From: Hyphodiscus hymeniophilus
Lineage: Eukaryota; Ascomycota; Leotiomycetes; Helotiales; Hyphodiscaceae
Direction: 5' to 3'
DNA length: 64,000 nt
Assembly (NCBI GenBank): GCA_016508695.1
Contig: VNKQ01000021.1
Coordinates: forward strand, 108,501-172,500
The position numbers and the translations under genes are program-made. This document shows positions 10,759 to 21,700 of the stretch, one piece after another (the stretch's first letter is position 1; every line of letters begins with the position of its first letter). The notes below the pieces were generated by a model, which was given only the letters and a program-made list of their open reading frames with translations, had not been told where the DNA came from and made no database searches.

Positions 10759-12512
10759 ACGGGATGAATCTTTCGATCTCGGGCGCTGGAAGCTCGTGCT
10801 CGTACCAGTTTCTGAGAGCTCATTAGCTATGTCAAAAGAAGGAGGCGGCATTCTACTTACAAACACAAGAGGTCGTAAGTTGTTACAAAAATGATCGTAT
10901 TGTAAGTTGACATGGAGTTGGGGATGTTACTACGATGGCAACATAACGGTAGGTCTGTAAGAGAGGTCCCGTGCCGGTGGATGACGAACCAAGAAACCCG
11001 TTCGAAAGTTTGATGCGGATGGCTATTTGAATAGTTGGTAGTGTGTGAAGGCAGAAACAACGCATCGTTCATAGATGCGTATATGGATTGCCATCTGATG
11101 ATCTCGCTGAAGATCAATCATTGGGAAGAAAAGGTAGGCGGTTTTCTTGGTGGCAGATTGTTGTCGTAACTTGGGTATTGTGTCGGGAAAAAGACCGAGG
11201 ATGGTTTCAATATTGAAACATCCCTGGTATTGCTCCTCTGGATCTGAGTGACGAATACTCAGCGGGAAATCAAATCCAAGCAAGATTGCGACGACGCCGT
11301 TTGGATTTTTGAAAGCGCAGAAGTCTCTCGCTTAAGAGAGTTTGAAATTGGGAGCGTGAAGGTTTCGAGCTGACAGCTGACTGCCGGAAAAAAGGACTGC
11401 AGGCCCGGTAAGGTATTCAAGAAGAACAGTCTCTCTTTCGACAGGATTTTTCGGACAGTGCCGTAGAGTGCTACTTGCGTAACAGGGTATTTGAGATTGG
11501 TGGCAAATATGTTGCGAGTTTCTGAACTGTAATTTCGAAGTTGTGCTATTGTAGAAAGTCGACAAACGGAATTCATGGGTGTCCCCATGGGAGAATGATG
11601 ACGGATCGGTACTTTGATCTCAGGTGCTTCAAAACTGCAATGCATGAGTCAGGAATAATCAAAAAGATTCTCAGATCGTCATACCAATACTAGGGACGTA
11701 TGTCAGAGCATGATCAAGAATCGGTCTCGAGTCTGAGATAAGGTGTAATTTCCGGTTTGAATGAGGCAGAGACAGCTTCTGCTTCAAGCAAGGTTGCGAC
11801 CCTACATCTTTCAGCTCAGCTGCTTGGCTCACTCTGATACTTCAACTGATCCATAAGTAGACCGCTGAATTCGGTTGGTCTATTGGAAGAGATTTGAGTA
11901 AAGGGTTGGCTAGGAGATTATTCTGATACAGCTCTAAGATAGGGCAGGAATAATCTGTGACATATATGCTCCTCCATTCCAGTAGCGCAGTACAATCTAC
12001 ACTCAAAATTGAACTGTTCCTCAAATCACACCGCCCCAAACCTGAAGGATTCTTACATTTCCGCAATGACAGCTGGCAGCGGTGAGCATCTGTTCAAAGA
12101 TATTTTCTCTGATACCGTGCTCCAATATGGCGATTTCTACTTCAACCTCCAAGCACAGATCCATGGGTTGTCTAGAAACTACACGGGGGAACTTGAAGTA
12201 GTCTTGCATGAGTTGATGACATGGGCCCTCTGTGGGTATGAGCATGGATTTGAGACATTCATTCAAGTCTCGACAAACGTACTTCGCGGTAGTGGATGTT
12301 GGAACGTACCTATTTTTATCATTACGATAAGAGAAGGTATCTAATTTAAGTGGACTGGAGATCGCAGCATATTTGAATCTCGAATAATGTGCATTAAAGC
12401 ATGTAATCACAATCTACCAAGTGGGACTTCATTATGAGTATAAGCTTGCATATAGAGAGGAGTATGGGGGTAACAAGTGAGTTGCTCATTGCGAGCAAGT
12501 TCAGCGATCTTG

Positions 12513-12745
12513 ATTCTCCGAGTGTTCATGCAGGAAGCCGATGACGTCTCTTTTCGCAATGAGAATCGGCAGACCACGACGTTGATCACAATTGACAGAT
12601 TTGGGGCGCGGGATAGAGTAGCTTCATACCAGCAATTCGGTAATCTCCATTCTCCAGGTGTTTATGCAAGCCGCCGATGGCGTCTCTTGCGCAATGAGAA
12701 CCGGTGGACCCCTCATTCCATCACAATTGACAGATTTGGAGGCAT
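12513..12745. repeat. Tandem duplication, unit about 135 bp
   Basis: Two adjoining, diverged copies share ATTCTCC, CGCAATGAGAA and ACAATTGACAGATTTGG at offsets of 134-136 bp. A weaker third partial copy may follow after 12760. Confidence 0.7.
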
Positions 12746-13668
12746 GGGATGACCACGCTCTCAGTCCGTGCAACTTTCCATAGTGCAGGTGTCAATCGAT
12801 CCTCGCCCTCGAGACATGGAGTCTCGGGTAGCGGGGTAACTTACAAAACTTTACCAGGAGTAACCAACGATCGTTCAGCCTACCTCACCCTCTACGCCCC
12901 AACTAATCTTTCAGATGGGAGCATGATGTTTTCGAAAATCGGAGTCAAACGGGACCTCGTCTGTGAAATGATCCGGACAGAGTACAGTAAACGATGGTCG
13001 GCAAATTGAGTCATAACCGTTTGTATGTCTTTCTTGTAAACTAAATCCGATTTTTGGGAAGTAGCACCGGTTAGCTTTGCCTTATGGATCGCGACAGCCT
13101 CAGGCGTACAAATGGAGAATGTTACGAGCGGGTAAAGAGAATGAATGAGGGCAGTGTATTTGATCAATCATAATTACGATACTCACAAAGGTTCTCCGGT
13201 GCTCTACGTAAGGTCAAGACTGAAACCAAAGCGCGATAGTAAAGGAAGTATAAAAGCCTTTTCAGAGCTTATTCCGTAACCCAACTGGCGTTTTAAGACT
13301 CAGTAGATTATTCATGACTATCTCCAAGTAAAACAAACTTTCAGTATTTCAATCATAGTACTAAAAAGAATTGAATTGATGTGCACCCCATTAACATCTA
13401 AGATATACAAAGTCGTAGGTCCTGAGCTCGAAACTCGATGTAAGGCAATTAGCTGCATTGCAATCTTTGGTAATGATTGTCAATGAAGATAATCCATGTT
13501 CCATCTATGCTATCCCAACTACCTCCTTGATAATGATATCAGATTAAAATCCATGACCACGTTGCAGCTCACACTTCAAAAGGAAATCAAACGAATGAAT
13601 GTCACCTTGCCACACAGTAGGGTGAAACGTAATCGACAACAAAAGAATCCTTGTGGCTCCGTCCATGG

Positions 13669-14875
13669 CTAGGCAAAGGACACACTTCTAGCCCGATCAT
13701 GCTTCTTCTTCGCAGCATTCTTCATCACAACACTCTTCATCACAGCTTGCCAAGCGTCGTCGAGTTCTGAAGGCGTTGACTGAGCACCTTTGTTCGGGCG
13801 GTCGACTGTGGGTTGGGACGATCGAGATGCTTGCAAGCGCTGCGGAGATCCATCGCCCAATCCACCAGACATGTAGTACTGCTGTGAAACTCGGGACGAG
13901 TTGTCACGGCGAGGTCGAGGCTGGTAGTCCTCCTCATACTGGTAGTCCTGGCCATCTCTCCTCCAGTTGGACTGTTCAAGAGGCATCTCGGGCTCCATGG
14001 ATCTGCGTAACTTGTCGTAATCTCTCGTAACCGAGCGTCGCAGGCTTTCCGTCTTGAGAGGAGTTAGACGCGGCTCGTCCAGCATAGATCCAGATGTTTG
14101 TTCTACTGATGGGTAGACTGATGGCTGACGTCTTCCGGAAACTTTCGAAGCAGATCGTTGCGGAGGCGGAGAAAAGTAATCGTCGTCTTGGTCTTCGTCC
14201 TCCTCGTCCTCGGAGCCAGACGTGAGAAGATATTGAGGCATGGGTCTTGGGCGTAATCGTCGCTCTGGTCTGAAAGTCACGTCAGCAGCTTTTCTCGTAG
14301 TTCGGCATGGCAAGCTCACTTTGACTGTGGACGTTTGGCAAAGTTATTATTCACAACCACGACCGGAGGTTCTTGAACTGCTCTGATTGGTGATCGCGAA
14401 GGTCTTGGGCCTCTAGACGGAGCTCGAGAGCCTCTCGGACTAAGAGCAATTTCAAAGTCCGAGTCGACGCCCTCATCATCATTTTCATCCGGTCGATGTG
14501 GAAGCTTGCTCCATTCCAACACCATCTTTCTGCGAATGCGCTGCTCAATGAGGGGTACTGGATCGACCCCGCTTTGTGTTGGGCCGGGATCGTCGCATCC
14601 AAGGAAAACCTTCAATGTTTCGAGATTGAAATTGTTACGGATGTTGACATCTGTGACACGGTTGGTACGTGCGAACTCGTTGAATCGGCGGTCAGTTTTG
14701 AGGTAATTGATCAAGATGTTTTGAGCGCCACCCTCCTGCCAGCGTGCAACATGGCGGCTGCCAATGTTAAGTTCCCATATGGGAATACCGAGAGACTAAG
14801 GATGTCAGTATCGGGACTTATGATCTAGGAGAGCTTCGGAAGGAAGGGAGACTGTACTCGACGTGGATTGGGCAT
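13669..14875 (-). CDS. Unrecognised conserved-looking protein with disordered acidic C-terminal half
   Basis: Minus-strand exons 14875-14858, 14795-14320 and 14269-13669 give 364 residues; introns are 14796-14857 (GTACAG...TTAG) and 14270-14319 (GTGAGC...CAG), and both joins keep the frame. The chosen start gives MPNPRR; an open frame continues upstream to 15040, so a longer N-terminus is possible. The globular part reads LGIPIWELNIGS, then NNFNLETLKVFLGCDDPG and EQRIRRKMVLEW. The rest is low-complexity with Ser, Arg, Pro and a run of Glu/Asp (EDEEDEDQDDD), so it is probably disordered and nuclear or cytoskeletal (inference). No signal peptide or membrane segment is seen. I do not recognise the family. 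It is divergent from the coiled-coil gene at 16366, with 1.5 kb between their starts. Confidence 0.7.
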
Positions 14876-16365
14876 TCTGCGATCATTCACTGGAGGACTC
14901 GAATTTTGATTCTGCGCACGAAGCGCTTGGAGGTAAGAGCTGGATGTAAAAGTAAGAAGATGGCTTCGTGTTTGGGATTTAAGAGGCCGATTCCTTTTCC
15001 TCGTTCTCGTCCGTTTGCTTCTAGCTCTTTTACAACACACTGTACCATTGCTTCATGTTTCAAGCCACACTGAATGTCTTGGACCAAGTCACGATTGTAG
15101 CTGGATCCTTTCGTTTGCTCTATTCTTTTACCTCCAATTCATCGTTCATGATTAGATAGTGGGGAACCAAGAGTCTCTGTCAATAACTCATGGTCATAAG
15201 CCGACGGTAGGTAGCCGATACCGTTTACCAGACTTCAATCTCAAACAGGTGGGGTCTCGATCTTGATTCAGCGCAGTAGAAAGCCACCGATGATAACTCA
15301 CCTGCCGAGACATCTGCGAGTCCCAGCGATGACTTAGTAAATGGTCTTTGGCAAACGGAAGCAGAGAAATGTGATATGGACAGAGGAAGACGGAGTCGTG
15401 ATCCTTAGATATTCAAAAGCTTGAGATATTGAATGGTTCGAATGCTATCTAAAGCCATTTTTGACAGTCGACTTCGGACGTCTACAGTGCCATATTGTAT
15501 TTTGACTCTAGAAATTATCCTTTTATTTTTCCGAGAGTCGGTGCGTTTGCAACGCCAGGCAGCGGAACGTACGAGTAACGGAAAATCACATTTCGCAGGA
15601 GGAGCGGGAGGGGCTGGGAAATGTCTGAGTAGACATGGACAGAATGTGAAACAGACGCCTCTGAGTATCCAGAAGAGCGTGCGGGGTCAGTGAGGATACT
15701 CCAGTGAGAACCCACGGGAACCTGCAGCAGGATTTGCAGGCCTTCGGTGAAAAGTGGTACTGAGTGTATCCATTGAAATTCTGGTTGGGCCAGAAAGATC
15801 GTGATCAAGTGTCGCCGTCCAAAGTAATGCTACAAGGGAATTGCCTTTACCTTCCAAACGTGGGACCCCTTACCTTTTTGCTTGAAACCATTTTTGGTCC
15901 ACGGTCCACAAGTCTTTCTGCATATCTTTCGAGATAGGAATAGAAATGGAGAAGGCAACATGCAGGATTCCGCGCGCTGGGATATACGGCAGGGCCACAG
16001 GGTATTGGCATATCCTGATCAGAAGTCGTGAGATCGGAAAACATGTCAATCGAGCTCTTACAAATTATTGGAATCCAATACGAACGGAACTTTGAGTCAC
16101 TGGTCACCCAAGTTTCCGATGTTCAGAAGTTGTTCTCGTTCAACAGTGCGCACAAGAAGTTTCTGTTTGTTTTCCTCGTTCCCTCCAACCATCCTGATTT
16201 CGAGCTCTTTTTGGTGCATTTTATACTTCGCAGATTTCTACAACTCGAAGTTAATCGATAAATTCGCTGACAAACCAATTCTACTTCGAGTCCATCTCTT
16301 TGCGACATTTCCACGGAATCTACTGTACAAGTACATTGACCCGGCTGCATCCGGATCCCAACAAT
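14876..16365. other. Intergenic region between two divergent genes
   Basis: About 1.5 kb that must hold the promoters and leaders of the genes at 13669-14875 (minus) and 16366-18937 (plus). Only short, unconvincing frames are seen. Part of 14876-15040 may be coding if the minus gene starts further upstream. Confidence 0.5.
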
Positions 16366-18937
16366 ATGGTTCCCAAACCTATGGTAGATCGATCAGATCC
16401 GAATAACATTGTAAGCAACTGTCGCACACAGAAAGCCGCATTGTGTCTAACTTTTCCCAACCAGAAAATATTCGGGTCGAGTATCCGCAACTTTGATACC
16501 AATGTCACTGCTCGCTTCTCCGACACTGCAATCCAGATACTCGAGGACATCTATGCCAATGATCAGGCTTTCAAGTCAGTCTTGGAGAAAGCATCTGTTC
16601 CAGGCAAGAAATTGCTTGCTGCTTCACTCGGAGAATTTGACTTTAGCAAATTCTACCAGAGAATTGGGTTTGGGGACTACGACTCCCTGAAGGATCTGGT
16701 GAACAAGGACGGCAAACCCATCACTCAGCTTCTCGATTACAAATTCGCGACCAAGATGACCAAGATTCACCATTCGCATGTGGCATCGCAAGCCACCTCA
16801 CTTCCTTCCGTCGATGAGTATGTTGAACCACTCCGGTATTTGACTTGACTCTGACGTTTTCCGCTCAGCTCTGGTGATGACGAGAGCTGCGATAGATCCC
16901 AACATGATGGCGAATCTTCGACACTGAGTCTGCGACGCACTGCTGCCTCCTCCGGCCTGCGATCCGAGTCCCGGCGCCTTGAACAAGAGCAGAAGCAGAA
17001 GACTCCTCAGCCGGGGAGAGAGGATATATCGCACGAAGTCGCCAAAGATTACCATCAAAAGATGACTGCCCTGGACAACGACCGGCGAGCCTTCAACTAG
17101 AGGAGTGTAGCTTCCGAGAAGGAGATGCAGAGTAGAACGATCGAGCTGGAACGGCAGCGTCAGCTCGTTGAGGAGCAAGCTCGACGTGCCGAGGAAGAGC
17201 TCGAGGAGGCGCAATACGCCAAAAAAGAAATCAATAACGAGCGCGAGCGAATGAAGGGCGAAGTCGAGCAGGACCATGTCCGACTCACAGACCTGGATCG
17301 TCGGCTGAAAGAGACACAGGCTCGACTGGATGAGAGAGAGCGCAGACAACAAGAAGAGTTCCAGAGGTTTCGAGACGAGTCGGCTCATGCGAAAGCTTTA
17401 CTGGAGAAACGCGAGCAGCAGCAAGCAGAAGAGCACGAAGCTATCCGGGCGACAATGATCGAAGAGGCACGGCAACTGGCTGAACGTAAGTGTGTCCTTG
17501 ACGCAAAGGGTGCTTCATCTGAGGGAACAGCTGCGCAAAAGGAATCCGAGGACAAGCGGTAAGGACCACATCTTACAGCTTAGCATTCATCTCATAGCAG
17601 TAGATCCACGCCAGTTAGCCAAACACGATCCCCGCCCAAAAGTCAGCCCAAACGACTTTTTGGCACTTGAAGCGCCATCGGATTCTTCCAGATCAGCAAT
17701 CGCTGCGAAAGCTGAATCATGGCTTGGACCTTCAGCTGGAGTGAGAGCTCCTACCAGCAGCTCTTCGGTCTATTACCCGTCGTTATCAGCATCAAAGCAC
17801 TCCGAACACCAGGATAACGGTGCCCAGCGCTATCCTTCCACTCAGAGGTAGCTCTTCCGGATCCCTTTTTGAGGGCTGACGTACTGAATTCTAACCATTG
17901 ACAGGATTTCCCGTACACTGTCTTCCCTAGAAACTGAACCTCTGGGCAGTCACACTTCTCATCAAGAGCACGGAAGTTCTTTCGGGCATCAATCTCCACC
18001 AGAGCCCAAATGGTCTTCTCACCCACTGATGATAGCTCATGGTGGACCGTCTCGTGAGCCCATGTCACCGAAACCTCATTGGTCTCCTACTCCCCAAAGC
18101 ACTGGTTATGAAGGACCAACTTCCGAAGCTAAACGACATTATTCCTCCAACGTCGTTCCTGTGCAAACATCACATCGGCCTCAATGGTCTCCTCCGCTGG
18201 AGAAGGCAGCTGATTCTGAACAGTCCGGAGAGCCTCAAGGGTATCTTCCCTTTGAGAACAGAGCCCGCCTCGGATCATCTCGACGCTATCCTTCCTCCGG
18301 ACACAGCTCACTCGTTGAACCCTCTTACGCATCACAACAGCGTTTCTCGCCGAATGCTACGCGTGTCAGAACTGATCCGCATTTCCAGTCGCAATGGGAA
18401 GGAGAGGCTGAAGACGATCCTGGCCCCGGATTTATGCATCAGGGACTGCCCTTACGGAACGAGTCCCATTTCGAGAGCATTAAGCGCGAAGCAAACGATC
18501 AACGTCCAAGACCTTACAGCGGCTCACCACTCGGGGACTTCTACTACGAAGCCGCAGCGCAGAACCGCCCCGTAAGGAGGAAGTCGTCATCGGGGTCGAA
18601 ATCCGGTCAGTCCTCGAGGCAGTGTACCCCTCACGATATGGCACCTGAGCACTCCATCTCTTCGAGATCAACTCCAGGCCGCAGATCGCGAAGCCATTCA
18701 ACCACGGCCCAGTCTTCTGAAGCGATGCGTGGGATTGATTCCGAAGACCTTGACGAGGCGGTGTACGGAGACGGACGGCAGAGTCCAGGTTGCAGAGAGC
18801 AGGACCGGCGAGGCAGCATTGACTACAGTGATATCTTCCACTTGCTGAAGGAGGGTCAGATCGATGATCAAGATGTCCTGATCCTGATGGAGAAGAAGAG
18901 ACAGCTTTTCCTAAGCTCCTCTATGGCCGACACATAG
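16366..18937 (+). CDS. Coiled-coil protein, unrecognised, interrupted by an in-frame TAG
   Basis: Exons 16366-16410, 16465-16817, 16869-17485, 17601-17847 and 17905-18937 join in frame to 764 codons. Donors include GTAAGC, GTATGT and GTAAGT. The N-terminal part (about residues 15-130) is globular, with IFGSSIRNFDTN, VPGKKLLAASLGEFDF and LLDYKFATKMTKIHHS. A long charged coiled coil follows (about 218-338, with RAEEELEEAQYAKKE and DRRLKETQARLDERERR), then a Ser/Pro-rich probably disordered tail ending in a short helix with LKEGQIDDQDVLILMEKK. Codon 210 is TAG (17098-17100), just before the coiled coil. A single C-to-T change from CAG would explain it. Removing 17038-17100 as an intron would also skip it, but that needs the poor donor GTCGCC. 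So the gene is either broken, carries an unusual intron, or contains a sequence error. Function unknown. Confidence 0.65.
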
Positions 18938-19407
18938 CGATAGGGAAGGTGGCGTCCTGAAGAGGCTTGAGCTTCTGCTTTCTGCTGTTGTTGCTTTTCC
19001 TAGAGCATTCGAGATGGGAGGGTTCACCCGCTAAGATAGAATGATCTTCTTCAGAGAGCTAGGTTCCCTTCTTCCAATTGGTCCTTCGGCGTCTTGTGAT
19101 TCCTGAATCAACATTCTGTTACTTCCCTGGTCGAGGACAAGTGGCAGGAAGGAGGAGGGACGGAAAATGTCGTGAAAGAGTTTTGTAGTCGAGATGTTTT
19201 GTTCTTCGAACCACACACCTTTGTCCCAGAGACTGGGGAATGATTATGTAACGTATCGCGAGGTTGAACCTTCCACAAAACTGTCTTTGGTATCTTACTT
19301 GATAAGTGCTCAGTGGGCGACACTTCAAACCGCATACCCAGTCTCGGCTGTCACTCGTCTATCCCTTCTCTTTCTACCTAGCAAAGACAAAGACCCCGTC
19401 CTCTCAA
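18938..19407. other. Intergenic region between convergent genes
   Basis: Spacer of 470 bp between the 3' ends of the coiled-coil gene (plus) and the membrane-protein gene (minus). It should contain both 3' ends; no further gene is seen. Confidence 0.5.
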
Positions 19408-21700
19408 TCAATCCTTCTGCCTCATCCCCAACCATGCATCCTGAAGGCATTCTCGCCTCGCTTCCGAAGCTCTGTGGCTATTCAGCAAGTATGCGTCTGG
19501 CTCGAGCCGCTGCCACCACTCTTTGACAGCTCTAGCCTCGTTCTTGCATTTCGCCTCAATCTCCCGCCTCAGCTTCTCCACATCCTTTTGTGCTCCCTGG
19601 ACCATCTGCCACGATGCCTCAATTCCTGCCACCCACAGGCCAAGGTGTTGGAAATCACTGGCTACCGCATCCATGCTCTCTGCAAATGCCCTGTCCGTAC
19701 CGCAGTTGCGATTTGGGTCAGGTCTCTTCACACCGATACAGAATTTCGTCTCGAAGTACTGCCGTATAGATACCTGTCTATCTTTGGCGAATTTTAGGTC
19801 GGCCTCGGCGTCGGTGAGTAATACTCTCGTGTTGTAGATCCCATCATGGATGCGGCCGTTCAGCTCGCCGAGTGTGGCGAGGGCGCGGCCATCAACTATC
19901 GCAATGTTAGATCGGTTAGAAGTAAGACATGGGATTCAACCCACGCTCTGCCATTCGATTGTCCATTACCGGTGGCCCTATTCCACTCCATGCGTCCACT
20001 ACCCTAGCCCACAAGGACCTCAAATACCAGTTTCGCAGCTGCTCGTCGTATATGGCTGCTCGATCACTGTTGTGAACATCATGAATTTTGTGGCTAATCT
20101 GGTGCTCGTTTTTGACGTCTAGGGCCTTGAGCTCAACTTGTGTGAGAAGCTCTACGGGAGTTTCAAGACTGGTAGAGATTGACTGTAGGCTTGTTTTGAA
20201 ATCGTCCAGAAACTCGCTTATCTTGGATTCGAATACGACAAAAGCCTTTTCTCGCATCTCGAGAACTGGTGTATCGATGGAATTCGATAATATGAGCGGG
20301 CACCGCCATTCTCGTGTCGCTGGATTTGACTTGACTGATTGCAAGCAATATGCTTCATAATCTAGCCAAATACGCATGGTAAATGACGCTGTGCAAATGG
20401 CCACCGATTTGATGGTCCAGGGGTATAGAATCGGGTGAAAGGAACATGACCCGATTGCAGAAGCTGACAATATCCATTTGAAGGCTCCCATGTATGATGT
20501 TAATGAAGACTTCGTATCGGAATCCACCACAAATTTGTTAATCTCCGCTTGGGCGTATATCAAGCTACTCTTGATCCTCAGAACTTCAGCCTGCAAGGTG
20601 ATTCGATGGGATATGAGGCTCTTATCCAACATTCTTACCCCCATCGAGAGCGAATTGTAGCCATCGGTTAGCCTTTGCTTGTTTGGGATTGAGCCTGATC
20701 TTTTCACCACAGCACCAGCCTCTTCAATGTCGTCGGTGGCAAGGCGTAAGATCTGGCGTGTCACGTACAAGCCCTCCACAGAGGTGTCGTGAGCTTGAAG
20801 CATCTTTCTGAATACCGGAGCCGTTGCATCGGTGTCGTTGACGAGACCATGAGTTAACTTTGAAAGCGACTGTGATGATCCGTGTGCGGCAGGCTCGAGT
20901 AAGTCAAGCATGGAGAACTGTCCTGGAGCCATAAACTGGCACCATTCAGCGGATCTCACCAGCGGTATGGCATTGCAAGCGCCGTACATTGGCCCTCTAA
21001 TGGCAACCCATAATAGATAGCAGGTCAAGGAGCACGAAAGCAACATCACGGCAAGCCAAGAAAAGTTCTTGACAATCAACCGTGGCAGGAACATCGCAGG
21101 ACTCGTCCAAACAAAGCAAAGAAATCGAGATAGGAAGCTGAACCAGAAACCCATTATGTTGAGTCCCTCGTTCAAGAATCCTTGCGCGGCGTTTTCAGAC
21201 CCGTCAGGTGGAGTGTAGATCTGCAGAGCTCGAGATTGTGCGGGCCCCGATGTGCCTGATGATTTAGCCGTTGCTGCTACCGAGGTCGAAAAGGGGTTCC
21301 AACGCCAGAAGGCAGCTGGAGGGGGTGGAGATGGAGTGGTGGGTGGAGCAGGCGGTGGAGAGAGGTGTCCTGGGAAGGTGTCCAAAAAGTCGCTTCGGAC
21401 TTCGTTTTCCAGTTCGGACCCTTCGAAACCATTTGCCATATAGTGTTCTACGAGACGAGCTCGATACCATTTTAACATCGTACGATCCCTCCGCGCCATA
21501 TCATTCGCATTATTCTCGTTGAACTCGTCCTCATTAAAAAGGTGTGCCTCGATGTGACTGACCAAGAATGGATTATTCTCAGCTACATGACCATACTCTG
21601 TCAAGTATCGAGTGCGGGCTTTCTCCCATTTCCGGACATACTTTGCCGGATCTTCGTGGAAATGCACGCAGCTTTGAGAGAAGGCAGACGTTGTAGACAT
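19408..21700 (-). CDS. Multi-pass membrane protein of unknown function
   Basis: Two exons, 21700-19945 and 19895-19408, give 747 residues; the 49-bp intron 19896-19944 starts GTGGGT, contains CTAAC twice and ends ATAG. Without the splice the frame ends at 19916 with 594 residues. The N-terminus is soluble (HEDPAKYVRKWEKART) and is followed by a proline run at about 113-128. Hydrophobic segments lie at about 182-206 and 213-234, with a further pair at about 430-460. The second exon contains a helical, charged region (QKDVEKLRREIEAKCKNEARA). The topology suggests a membrane-anchored protein with long soluble or coiled arms on both sides of the membrane core. I do not recognise the family. It is convergent with the coiled-coil gene. 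Confidence 0.75.

Larger units (their letters stand above)
7976..13668. other. Gene-poor stretch with decayed repeats, no confident gene
   Basis: About 5.7 kb without a gene I can defend. A frame of about 60 codons ending at 9222 (contains GLAAAERIVEAVKSL) and minus-strand frames at about 11023-11330 (contains GVVAILLGFDFPLS) and 11842-12410 look mildly protein-like but cannot be joined with plausible introns; they may be gene relics. Short tandem or direct repeats are at 7999-8187, 10694-10758 and 12513-12745. The motif GTAAGCACT recurs at 8309, 8350 and 8416. The composition is ordinary, unlike the island on the right. Confidence 0.55.

Noticed and set aside
13776..14030. Plus-strand frames opposite the gene at 13669-14875
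   Set aside because: They are shadows of the minus-strand coding sequence, which has consistent introns and low-complexity protein features.
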